From assembly GCA_021647365.1 (NCBI GenBank), contig JAKIUW010000015.1:15257-79256 (forward strand): a DNA stretch of 64,000 nucleotides, in the 5' to 3' direction. Position numbers and translations under genes: made by a program. This document shows positions 41,821 to 49,204 of this stretch, piece by piece; position 1 is the first letter of the stretch; every line of letters starts with the position of its first letter. Origin of the DNA: Cocleimonas sp. Its GTDB lineage: Bacteria > Pseudomonadota > Gammaproteobacteria > Thiotrichales > Thiotrichaceae. A model generated the notes under the pieces. That model was not told the origin of the DNA. It searched no databases and worked only from the letters and a program-made list of their open reading frames with translations.

Positions 41821-43446
41821 ATGTTTACGAAGCATTCTGAAAGTACACCCCCCCACTTTTACATGATGTTTATTCAATTAAGACATCATGTAAAAGTGGG
41901 GGGGTGTGCTTTTTATTTAGGTCTTTTAATACTTAGCTCTTCTGTGATTGCTGACGTGCAATTTACAAATCGCACAGATGAGCAAACTTTCAACCACCAA
42001 TACACAGGTGAATGGGAGTTTTTTGTCGGCGGTGGTATCGCGACCTTTGATTGCAATAATGACAACTACCCTGATTTATTTGTAGCAGGCGGAAGCTCTC
42101 CAGCAAAACTGCTTATCAACGAATCTCATAAAACGAAAAATAACGCACTACATTTTTCTCATCAACGCCAAAAAAGTACCAACCTTAAATCCGTAACAGG
42201 CGCATACCCTTTAGATATTGATGGAGATGGCATTCTTGACCTTGCCGTATTGCGCGTAGGTGAAAATATTCTCTTAAAAGGCGAAGGAAATTGTAAATTC
42301 AGCCGAGCCAATGAGCACTGGGGCTTTGATGGGGAAGACAAATGGACAACAGCTTTTAGCGCAACGTATACATCTGCACAAGAAACTAAGCGCAATGAAC
42401 CCATTTTAGCCTTTGGTAATTACGTTGATCGTAAAAATGATAAAGGTCCGTTCGGGACTTGTGATACTAATTCTATTAACCGTTTCACAAACGGAAAGTT
42501 TGACAAGTCAATTATCCTAAAACCCAGTTATTGCACACTTTCAATGCTTTTTTCTGATTGGAATCGAGATGGTTATGCTGATTTACGGGTAAGTAATGAT
42601 CGCCATTATTACGTACATGATGGCGAAGAGCAGCTCTGGAAGATGCTAAAAAAGCCGAGACTTTATACTGAAGAAGAAGGCTGGAAGTCTTTCAAGATTT
42701 GGGGTATGGGAATTGCAAGTCGAGATATAACAGGGGACGGAATGCCAGATTACTTGCTTACCAGTATGAGTGATCAGAAATTCCAGATTCTTGAAGATTA
42801 TGCTGGTCAACCCAGCTATAAAGATGGAGCCTACAAACGTGGAATGACAGCTCATAGACCTTATTTTGGCAATGAAGGTCGTCCCTCAACCGCATGGCAC
42901 GCAGAATTTGGTGATGTGAATAATGATGGCTTTGACGATTTGTTTATCGCAAAAGGCAATGTAGAACAAATGCCCGATGCGGCAATGAAAGATCCTAATA
43001 ATTTATTGATTCAAAATAAAGAAGGGAAGTTTACCGAGGTAGGGCAACAAGCAGGAATTGCAGATACCGGAAAATCACGAGGTGCAACATTGAGCGATTT
43101 AAACCAAGACGGAAAATTGGATTTAGTTGTGATCAATCGTCGTGTTGATATGCAAATCTACGAAAATACGAGCACCAAAATAGGTAATTGGATAGCAATT
43201 AAGGTTCACCAAAAAGGCTCGAATACCCGAGCGGTAGGTGCATGGATTGAATTACAAGCAAACGGTAAAATTCATCACCGAGAAATAACCGTAGGCGGTG
43301 GTCATGCTGGTGGTAGCGCTGTTGCCAATCATTTTGGTGTCGGTGATGTGAAGCAGATAAAGTTTAGAGTGACTTGGCCCGATGGAGAAGAATCAAAATG
43401 GCACACGAAAGAAGTTAATCAAATAATAGTGTTTAAAAGAAAGTAG
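41821..43446 (+). CDS. Secreted VCBS/FG-GAP repeat protein with ASPIC/UnbV domain
   Basis: Up to 541 residues. Several FG-GAP-like calcium loops are visible: FDCNNDNYPDLFVAGG, LDIDGDGILDLAVLR, SDWNRDGYADLRVSND, GDVNNDGFDDLFIAKG and SDLNQDGKLDLVVINR. They predict a beta-propeller. The C-terminal part (GNWIAIKVHQKGSNTRAVGAW, GGGHAGGSAVANHFGVGD, VTWPDGEESKW) is an ASPIC/UnbV domain. The start is uncertain: 41821, 41863/41866 in the hairpin loop, or GTG 41896. In all cases the export signal (GGCAFYLGLLILSSSVIA, cut before DVQF) is partly made of the repeat. Probably an extracellular calcium-binding protein of unknown role. Confidence 0.8.
   Translation: MFTKHSESTPPHFYMMFIQLRHHVKVGGCAFYLGLLILSSSVIADVQFTNRTDEQTFNHQYTGEWEFFVGGGIATFDCNNDNYPDLFVAGGSSPAKLLINESHKTKNNALHFSHQRQKSTNLKSVTGAYPLDIDGDGILDLAVLRVGENILLKGEGNCKFSRANEHWGFDGEDKWTTAFSATYTSAQETKRNEPILAFGNYVDRKNDKGPFGTCDTNSINRFTNGKFDKSIILKPSYCTLSMLFSDWNRDGYADLRVSNDRHYYVHDGEEQLWKMLKKPRLYTEEEGWKSFKIWGMGIASRDITGDGMPDYLLTSMSDQKFQILEDYAGQPSYKDGAYKRGMTAHRPYFGNEGRPSTAWHAEFGDVNNDGFDDLFIAKGNVEQMPDAAMKDPNNLLIQNKEGKFTEVGQQAGIADTGKSRGATLSDLNQDGKLDLVVINRRVDMQIYENTSTKIGNWIAIKVHQKGSNTRAVGAWIELQANGKIHHREITVGGGHAGGSAVANHFGVGDVKQIKFRVTWPDGEESKWHTKEVNQIIVFKRK
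41841..41913. repeat. G-tract repeat, inverted pair 4 at the start of the VCBS/ASPIC gene
   Basis: AAGTACACCCCCCC, ACTTTTACATGAT, spacer GTTTATTCAATTAAGA, CATCATGTAAAAGTG, GGGGGGTGTGCTTT. It lies 30 bases after xylG. The right arm encodes V-K-V-G-G-C-A-F, which runs directly into the hydrophobic core of the next gene's signal peptide. The loop contains that gene's most plausible ATGs. Confidence 0.95.
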
Positions 43447-43447
43447 A

Positions 43448-44800
43448 TTAGTCAAAAGTAAGCCCACTGGGAACTGATTTAGGTTTCCCCAAATGCCCTC
43501 CTCCCAATTTTTTATCAGTAAGTGCCTGTAAAAAAACCTCTAAATGATCAATTTCTTTTTCAGTTAATTCAACGGGATTTAGCGCATTAGCCCCTGCAAT
43601 TTTTTCAATTTCTTTCTGTGATACCAGCTGTGGATCACGGGTATTGTTAGCATTAGGGGCTGGAAAAACTAAATTCGACATTTGAAAGGCTTTCAATGAT
43701 TTAATGGGATCAATGTGATGCCTAATTACTTCCTTCAATGTTTTGAAAGCGCCACTGTGACCATAGGGCGCAGTTAAAGTGATATTTCGTAAGCTTGGTG
43801 TTCTAAATTTATAAGCATCTTTTACATTGCCTGTAACGCGTAATCGTCCAGTGTCATGGTTGCTAGTTTCAAAACGTGCTGTCTTTCCTGGTCCAAATTG
43901 TGGCATCGCAATGGCATGAAACTGGTGATCTGTTTGTAATGCGCCGCTGTGACAACTTGAGCAACCAGCTCTACCATAGAAGAGCTTCATACCTGCTTGT
44001 GCTTTAGTATTTAATGCCGTTTTATTGCCTTTTAGATACGCATCAAAAGGGCTATCAATTGCTTGCCATTCCATGGCGATAAAATCAGCGATTACATTGG
44101 CAATATCGGTAAATTTGATATCATCAGCTTGCTTGATAGTAGCCAAACTTTGTTTGAATAAATTCACATATTCAGGGTTATTTTGGATCCTTTGTGTAAC
44201 TATATTCCATGCACCTTCCTTTCCTGCGACTTGTCCTTTACGGATCGCAATGGATATTTCATTCTCATTGTAGTGTCCAGCCATTTCATCAGGTGAGGCA
44301 ATGGGAAACATGGCTTGTGCGGATAAAACTGAATTAAAACCCATCATCATTGATTGGCCTAAAGGCGTACGAATACCGTTCGCTTGGCTCTCATCAACTT
44401 CAAGGCGACCATCGTGAAAAAGTGACGTAAACTGCTTTGCTCCCAAATTAAAAAGCGCAGGAGCATTACGGCCTATAATTTGATCTGGTGGATTATTAAC
44501 ATCGCTCACTCTTTTATCGCCAAGACCAATACCGCCTTCACCTATTGACAGTGAAACACCATCAGCAGTCCCTAGGTCAGGATGATGGCACGTTGCGCAG
44601 GATATGTTTTTATTGCCACTTAGAATAGGATCAAAAAATAATAACTGCCCCAGTTTTACACTCTCCTTTTTTGTTATTATGAAATCAGATGAAGAGAGTG
44701 GTTTAGGTAGCAATAATTGTTCTGCCAAAAGTGGCTGTAATAAAAAACAATTACCCACCATAAGAAGGATAGAAATATAAAACTTAGGTTTAATCATCAT
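43448..44800 (-). CDS. Di-heme cytochrome c peroxidase/MauG family protein
   Basis: 450 residues with a signal peptide (YISILLMVGNCFLLQPLLA). Two c-type heme motifs: SCATCHHPDLGTADG at about residue 70 and GCSSCHSGALQTDHQFHA at about residue 280. KLGQLLFFDPILSGN, LFNLGAKQFTSLFHDGRLE and YKFRTPSLRNITLTAPYGHSGAF are typical of bacterial cytochrome c peroxidases and MauG-like oxidases. Periplasmic. It either reduces hydrogen peroxide or oxidises a protein partner; the choice cannot be made here. Convergent with the VCBS/ASPIC gene with one base between the stops, an arrangement that suggests a possible functional pair. Confidence 0.88.
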   Translation of the reverse strand: MMIKPKFYISILLMVGNCFLLQPLLAEQLLLPKPLSSSDFIITKKESVKLGQLLFFDPILSGNKNISCATCHHPDLGTADGVSLSIGEGGIGLGDKRVSDVNNPPDQIIGRNAPALFNLGAKQFTSLFHDGRLEVDESQANGIRTPLGQSMMMGFNSVLSAQAMFPIASPDEMAGHYNENEISIAIRKGQVAGKEGAWNIVTQRIQNNPEYVNLFKQSLATIKQADDIKFTDIANVIADFIAMEWQAIDSPFDAYLKGNKTALNTKAQAGMKLFYGRAGCSSCHSGALQTDHQFHAIAMPQFGPGKTARFETSNHDTGRLRVTGNVKDAYKFRTPSLRNITLTAPYGHSGAFKTLKEVIRHHIDPIKSLKAFQMSNLVFPAPNANNTRDPQLVSQKEIEKIAGANALNPVELTEKEIDHLEVFLQALTDKKLGGGHLGKPKSVPSGLTFD

Positions 44801-44848
44801 TGCTATGATAGTAGATATTGATCGAAAGTTAAAAAACTATTCTACAAT

Positions 44849-44930
44849 TGCACACCCCCCTACTTTCAAGTGATAGCCCATTTAGCTTTTTATAAATGGC
44901 TACTAAAACTTATGCAGGGTTTCACGATGA
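44849..44930 (-). repeat. G-tract repeat with attached hairpin segment (long form)
   Basis: The repeat part on the minus strand reads TCACTTGAAAGTAGG, GGGGTGTGCAAT. Inward on the plus strand follow AGCCCATTTAGCTTTTTAT and AAATGGCTACTAAAACTTATG. The stem AGCC-ATTTA / TAAATGGCT is strong here, and the position matches the weaker stems at 246 and 34430. It lies upstream of both the peroxidase (minus) and hslO (plus). Confidence 0.7.
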
Positions 44931-44996
44931 TTTCAGTAGATAGTATCCATAAGGATAAGGTAGAATTTATCAGATTCATTACGTTAGTAAATTAAT

Positions 44997-45917
44997 ATGT
45001 CGGACAAAATACAACGCTTCTCGCTAGAAAACCTCCACGTACGTGGCGAGTGGGTGAGCCTAAAAGCTACATGGAAAGAAATCCAAAAAACAGCCGATTA
45101 CCCTGAGCCTTTGCGCCATGTATTAGGAGAGGCGCTGGCGGCTATCAGTTTACTGGCTGAATCATTGAAATTTGATGGTTCGTTGATATTGCAAATTCGT
45201 GGCACACAACCTGTCACTATGTTAGTTGTTCAAGCAAGTTCCGAAGGCACTGTGCGCGCCATTGCACATTGGAATGGTGAGCTAGCAAACAATGCTACTT
45301 TCAACGAGTTATTCGGCGCTGGCACGATGGTAATCAGTGTTGAAAATAATCCTAAGCCAGGTCAGAACAAAGGTGAGCGTTATCAAAGTTTAGTATCACT
45401 TGATGGTGAAACATTGGCTGATTGTTTGAAGGAATATTTTGCACAATCTGAGCAGTTAAGTACGCGTTTGTGGCTTGCCGCTGATGATGAATGTGTTGCG
45501 GGTTTGATGTTGCAAAGCCTGCCTTCTGATAACGAGCCAGATATTAAAGATGACCAAGAGGGATGGAGTCACGCATCCATATTGGCAGATACTTTAAAAA
45601 ATGAAGAGCTACTCACGCTTGATGCACAAGAGCTATTGCACCGCCTGTATCACGAAGAGGACTTACGCCTTTATGATGAAAAACCGATTAAGTTTAAATG
45701 CACCTGCTCGCAAGAAAAAATAAACAATGCCGTTTATTCACTGGGCGAAATTGAAGCCATTGAACTGGTAAAAGAGCAAGGAGCTATCAATGTCGATTGT
45801 GAATTTTGTAATAAAAAATACACTTTAGATAATATTGATGTAACAAGAATATTTGCTGAAAAAGAATCTTTTAGTCTGCCGAATACAAATAGCGATGGAC
45901 CAAAAACAATCCATTAA
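44997..45917 (+). CDS. hslO: Hsp33 redox-regulated chaperone
   Basis: 306 residues (E. coli 292). N-terminal domain with VRGEWVSLKATWKEI, LGEALAAISLLAESLKFDGS and LILQIRGTQPVTMLVVQ. The zinc/redox switch is FKCTCSQEKI and CEFCNKKY (C-x-C and C-x-x-C). Oxidation of these cysteines turns it into a holdase against bleach or heat plus oxidation. The C-terminus extends about 30 residues past the zinc site and overlaps dinB by 23 bases. Confidence 0.95.
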   Translation: MSDKIQRFSLENLHVRGEWVSLKATWKEIQKTADYPEPLRHVLGEALAAISLLAESLKFDGSLILQIRGTQPVTMLVVQASSEGTVRAIAHWNGELANNATFNELFGAGTMVISVENNPKPGQNKGERYQSLVSLDGETLADCLKEYFAQSEQLSTRLWLAADDECVAGLMLQSLPSDNEPDIKDDQEGWSHASILADTLKNEELLTLDAQELLHRLYHEEDLRLYDEKPIKFKCTCSQEKINNAVYSLGEIEAIELVKEQGAINVDCEFCNKKYTLDNIDVTRIFAEKESFSLPNTNSDGPKTIH

Positions 45918-47007
45918 AGACGAGGCTAAAACTGCCAAAGCTAATAACGCCACGCAACGTAAAATCATCCACGTTGACATGGACTGCTTTTTTGCGGCAG
46001 TTGAAGTGCGTGAAAACCCACAATTAAAAGGCAAACCTGTGGCCGTGGGTGGTGCGGCGAATTCTCGCGGTGTAGTGGCTGCTTGTAATTATGAAGCACG
46101 CAAGTTTGGTGTGCATTCTGCCATGCCCATGTCACGCGCGGTAAAAGCTTGCCCACAGTTAAACATTACCAACATCCACATGGATTTGTATAAAGCCGTC
46201 TCAAAAGAAATCCATAGCATCTTCCAGCAATACACCGATTTGATTGAACCACTCTCGTTAGATGAAGCTTATCTCGACGTCAGCGATGCGTCCTATTGCA
46301 ATGGCAGCGCCACATTGATGGCAGAAGAAATTCGCCAGAAAATATTTGATTCACAACGCTTAACGGCATCCGCAGGCATCGCACCGAATAAGTTTTTAGC
46401 AAAGGTCGCCAGTGATTGGAATAAACCCAATGGGCAGAAAGTCATCACGCCTGATGAGGTTTTAGATTTCGTAAAAGAGTTGCCTGTCACCGCCATTTCA
46501 GGCGTGGGTAAAGTTACCGCTAAGAAAATGGACTCCTTAGGAATCACCACCTGTGACGATTTAAACAAACTGGGGTTAGATAAGTTACAAACACACTTTG
46601 GAAGCTTCGCTGAATCGCTTTACCGCTACAGCCAAGGTATTGATAATCGACCTGTACAAAATCATTGGATACGAAAATCGTTAAGTGTTGAAGACACTTT
46701 TCAAACAGACTTGCCCAACTTAGAAGCCTGCTTGTTGGAGTTACCCGATTTATACCAAGAGCTATTACGCCGACTAAAACGCGCACGAGAAAAACAAAAA
46801 CTCATCCCCAAAGCATTAGTGGTTAAACTGCGCTTTGATGACTTTGAAACCACCACCATACAAATGTCTGGCACTCAACCAAACAAACACGCCTACATGA
46901 GATTATGTGCCGATGCATGGCAACGCGGAAAACGCCCTGTGCGTTTAATTGGGATTGGCTTGCAGTTTAATCCACCAGATTTTCCTGAGCAGTTGCGGTT
47001 GCTATAA
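45895..47007 (+). CDS. dinB: DNA polymerase IV
   Basis: 370 residues (E. coli 351). Start at MDQKQSIKDEAK (45895); an upstream frame inside hslO is rejected. Y-family motifs: IIHVDMDCFFAAVEVRENP, GVVAACNYEARKFGVHSAM, LSLDEAYLDVSD (catalytic DE), ASAGIAPNKFLAKVASDWNKPNG. The helix-hairpin-helix ISGVGKVTAKKMDSLGI and a little-finger domain follow. Translesion, error-prone polymerase. The C-terminus GLQFNPPDFPEQLRL is the likely beta-clamp peptide (QLRL). Overlap with hslO suggests one transcript. Confidence 0.94.
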   Translation: MDQKQSIKDEAKTAKANNATQRKIIHVDMDCFFAAVEVRENPQLKGKPVAVGGAANSRGVVAACNYEARKFGVHSAMPMSRAVKACPQLNITNIHMDLYKAVSKEIHSIFQQYTDLIEPLSLDEAYLDVSDASYCNGSATLMAEEIRQKIFDSQRLTASAGIAPNKFLAKVASDWNKPNGQKVITPDEVLDFVKELPVTAISGVGKVTAKKMDSLGITTCDDLNKLGLDKLQTHFGSFAESLYRYSQGIDNRPVQNHWIRKSLSVEDTFQTDLPNLEACLLELPDLYQELLRRLKRAREKQKLIPKALVVKLRFDDFETTTIQMSGTQPNKHAYMRLCADAWQRGKRPVRLIGIGLQFNPPDFPEQLRLL

Positions 47008-47015
47008 AAGCAGAT

Positions 47016-47046
47016 TCATCATGTAAAAGTGGGGGGGGTGTGCTTC
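47016..47046 (+). repeat. G-tract repeat, solo copy with eight G
   Basis: TTCATCATGTAAAAGTG, GGGGGGGTGTGCTTC. The run has one G more than the usual seven. It stands 9 bases after the dinB stop. Confidence 0.95.
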
Positions 47047-47110
47047 AGCAAAGTACTTAACCTATTAAGATGGTGTGAAATCAATGCACTAGCTTGAATT
47101 TTTGAGTGAT

Positions 47111-47182
47111 TTTCCGCGCCCTTCGACTCCCTGAGCGGACTAGGTTTATCCTGAGCGGTGTCGAAGGGAAGGGCGCGGAAAG
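47111..47182. repeat. REP-like palindrome between dinB and the nitrate reductase operon
   Basis: Left arm TTTCCGCGCCCTTCGACTCC then CTGAGCGGAC; right arm ATCCTGAGCGGTGTCGAAGG then GAAGGGCGCGGAAAG. Two nested inverted repeats (CCGCGCCCTTC/GAAGGGCGCGG and CTTCGAC/GTCGAAG). The TTCGAC...CTCAGG core belongs to a widespread bacterial intergenic repeat type. It lies between convergent genes, so a terminator role is likely. A piece of one arm recurs inside amgK. Confidence 0.8.
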
Positions 47183-47220
47183 AATATACATTGTTTTTTA
47201 GTTCTTAATAAATAACTTGA

Positions 47221-49125
47221 TTACTTACCTGTAACAATCGCCTTAGCTTGAGCAATCATATCTGCCAAAGAATTCTCTTTTACTGTCTGCATCAATTCAG
47301 CAACGTCAAATTTATGATGCCTTTCATAGGCTACACCAAGTTGTTGCATATCTGCCAAACCTGACTCACGTGCGTGATCTACAAAGCCTTTATTTTTCCA
47401 GAAGAATGCACCCGGCATAGTGGTTGGGATAACTAATGCGTAGAAAATGATGCGCCCTAGATAGGCCATTGTGATTAATGATGCAGTGAAAACCACACCA
47501 ACGAATATGCCTAAGCCACCTGTTAGGCTGGTGCTACTAATCACGATTGTTAAGATGATATTTAAAACCAATAGTGCGTTTCTTAACCAGTAGGTTTTAC
47601 CGAAGGTTGTTGATAGTTCGTAATGAGCAGCTTGTCCTTCTCCTGCACCATTCTTTAAATCATTTGCGTGGAAGACAAGACCAATAGCTTCGATGACTAA
47701 ACCGATAGCTGCGATTAAAGCTAATACTTTGATTAAATCGTAAGTGTTACTCATCATCACGACACTTACAATTGCGATCAACAAACTACCTAGACTTAAC
47801 ATTGAACCATAAAAGGTAGAAGCGGTTTGCCAATGATCCCAAAACGGGCGCGCTTTGATGCGATAAAGTTTGTACATATAGTACGAACCCGCGGCAAAGC
47901 CAATCATGCCTAAAACGGCAGAAGCACCCGCTAATAGATTAGTAAATCCATTTTCAAAGAAAGAGAAGAACGTATAACCAGCCAAACCCATAAAGAATGC
48001 CGTTACACCTGCAATTTCACGACTTAAAGGTGAATGACGTAGATTATTAAAGCCACGGTAAAAACGATGTGGTTTACCCAAGTGCATATTCAATTTATAC
48101 AAACCTGCACCCATCATCACGAACATCATAATCAATAAGGGGATAAAAGCAGATGACTGTTGTACCGCTTTAATCACAGGTAGTTCAAATAACGAACCAC
48201 CCACAATTAACATCACAAATGCACCCATGACGGCTTGCGCGCTAAGCGTAAACATTACGTGTGCATTTTCATGTGACGAGAGTAATGTCTTCATGCCCCA
48301 GTGCTTTGTTTTGCCGTGTTTCTCATCAAGCACTGGCTGATAAACACCTGCATCATCATCACGGTGGTATTTAATCGCAGTAGAGTCCACACGTTTCATA
48401 TCGCGGTTTAAGGTTTTAGTTTGCTGAAAACGAATATTGGGTTGAGTAATACTAGGGTCAGGAAACCCTGGAATTTGTGATTCAATTTGAGAGCGATCTT
48501 CGGGCGTATTCTCAATTACGCCAAATTCTAACGCATTGCCTAAGCAAGCAGAAACACAAGCTGGTTTCAAACCAACTTCGAGACGATCAACACACATATT
48601 ACATTTTGAAACCGTGCCTTCAACCGGGTCAAGCTGTGGAGCATTGTAAGGGCAAACCCATGTACAGTAACCACAACCAAAACATATATCAGGGTCTTGT
48701 AAAACTGCGCCGTATTCGGCAAATTTTGTATAAGCACGAGTAGGACAGCCCTTGAGACAAACAGGATCATCACAATGGTTACATGCCATTGAAATATTTT
48801 GGCGACGGTAATCTGGGTATGTTCCACCTTCTACAAAGCCTACTGAACGAAAGGCGATGTGACCTGCATTATCATTCTTCTCGCTACAGGCTGCTTCACA
48901 GGCATGGCAAGCGATACAGTTATCCGCAGTGAAATAAAAGCCATGCTGTTTGTAACGGTTAGGGTTGTCGCCAATATCGCTATCATTATTAATGTTTAGG
49001 CTTTGGTCGCGCAAGGCATCACCGTCAATGGTCAGCTCTATCGGCATGCCATAACGGTTTTCTGACTTGCTATCCTTGTCTTGAAGGAAAGCATACTTTG
49101 GTTCATCTTCACGTACTGGAAACAT
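47221..49125 (-). CDS. Fused 4Fe-4S ferredoxin / DmsC-like membrane subunit of nitrate reductase
   Basis: 634 residues. N-terminal DmsB-like part with four cysteine groups: CIACHACEAACSEKND (about residue 70), CNHCDDPVCLKGCP, CFGCGYCTWVCPYNAP, and CNMCVDRLEVGLKPACVSAC. From about residue 280 onward there are eight or more helices like DmsC/NrfD-type quinol-oxidising anchors (VMFTLSAQAVMGAFVMLIVGG, FIPLLIMMFVMMGAGLYKL and others). It probably takes electrons from quinol to the adjacent nitrate reductase, which would tie nitrate assimilation to the quinone pool instead of NADH. It ends the nirB-nirD-nitrate reductase cluster. Confidence 0.85.
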   Translation of the reverse strand: MFPVREDEPKYAFLQDKDSKSENRYGMPIELTIDGDALRDQSLNINNDSDIGDNPNRYKQHGFYFTADNCIACHACEAACSEKNDNAGHIAFRSVGFVEGGTYPDYRRQNISMACNHCDDPVCLKGCPTRAYTKFAEYGAVLQDPDICFGCGYCTWVCPYNAPQLDPVEGTVSKCNMCVDRLEVGLKPACVSACLGNALEFGVIENTPEDRSQIESQIPGFPDPSITQPNIRFQQTKTLNRDMKRVDSTAIKYHRDDDAGVYQPVLDEKHGKTKHWGMKTLLSSHENAHVMFTLSAQAVMGAFVMLIVGGSLFELPVIKAVQQSSAFIPLLIMMFVMMGAGLYKLNMHLGKPHRFYRGFNNLRHSPLSREIAGVTAFFMGLAGYTFFSFFENGFTNLLAGASAVLGMIGFAAGSYYMYKLYRIKARPFWDHWQTASTFYGSMLSLGSLLIAIVSVVMMSNTYDLIKVLALIAAIGLVIEAIGLVFHANDLKNGAGEGQAAHYELSTTFGKTYWLRNALLVLNIILTIVISSTSLTGGLGIFVGVVFTASLITMAYLGRIIFYALVIPTTMPGAFFWKNKGFVDHARESGLADMQQLGVAYERHHKFDVAELMQTVKENSLADMIAQAKAIVTGK

Positions 49126-49204
49126 GATATAACTCTATTAAATTAAAAGTAGGCTCGGGAAAGGAAGGAGAAAATTCCCTAGCCTAAAGTGCCAAATGGC
49201 AAAA

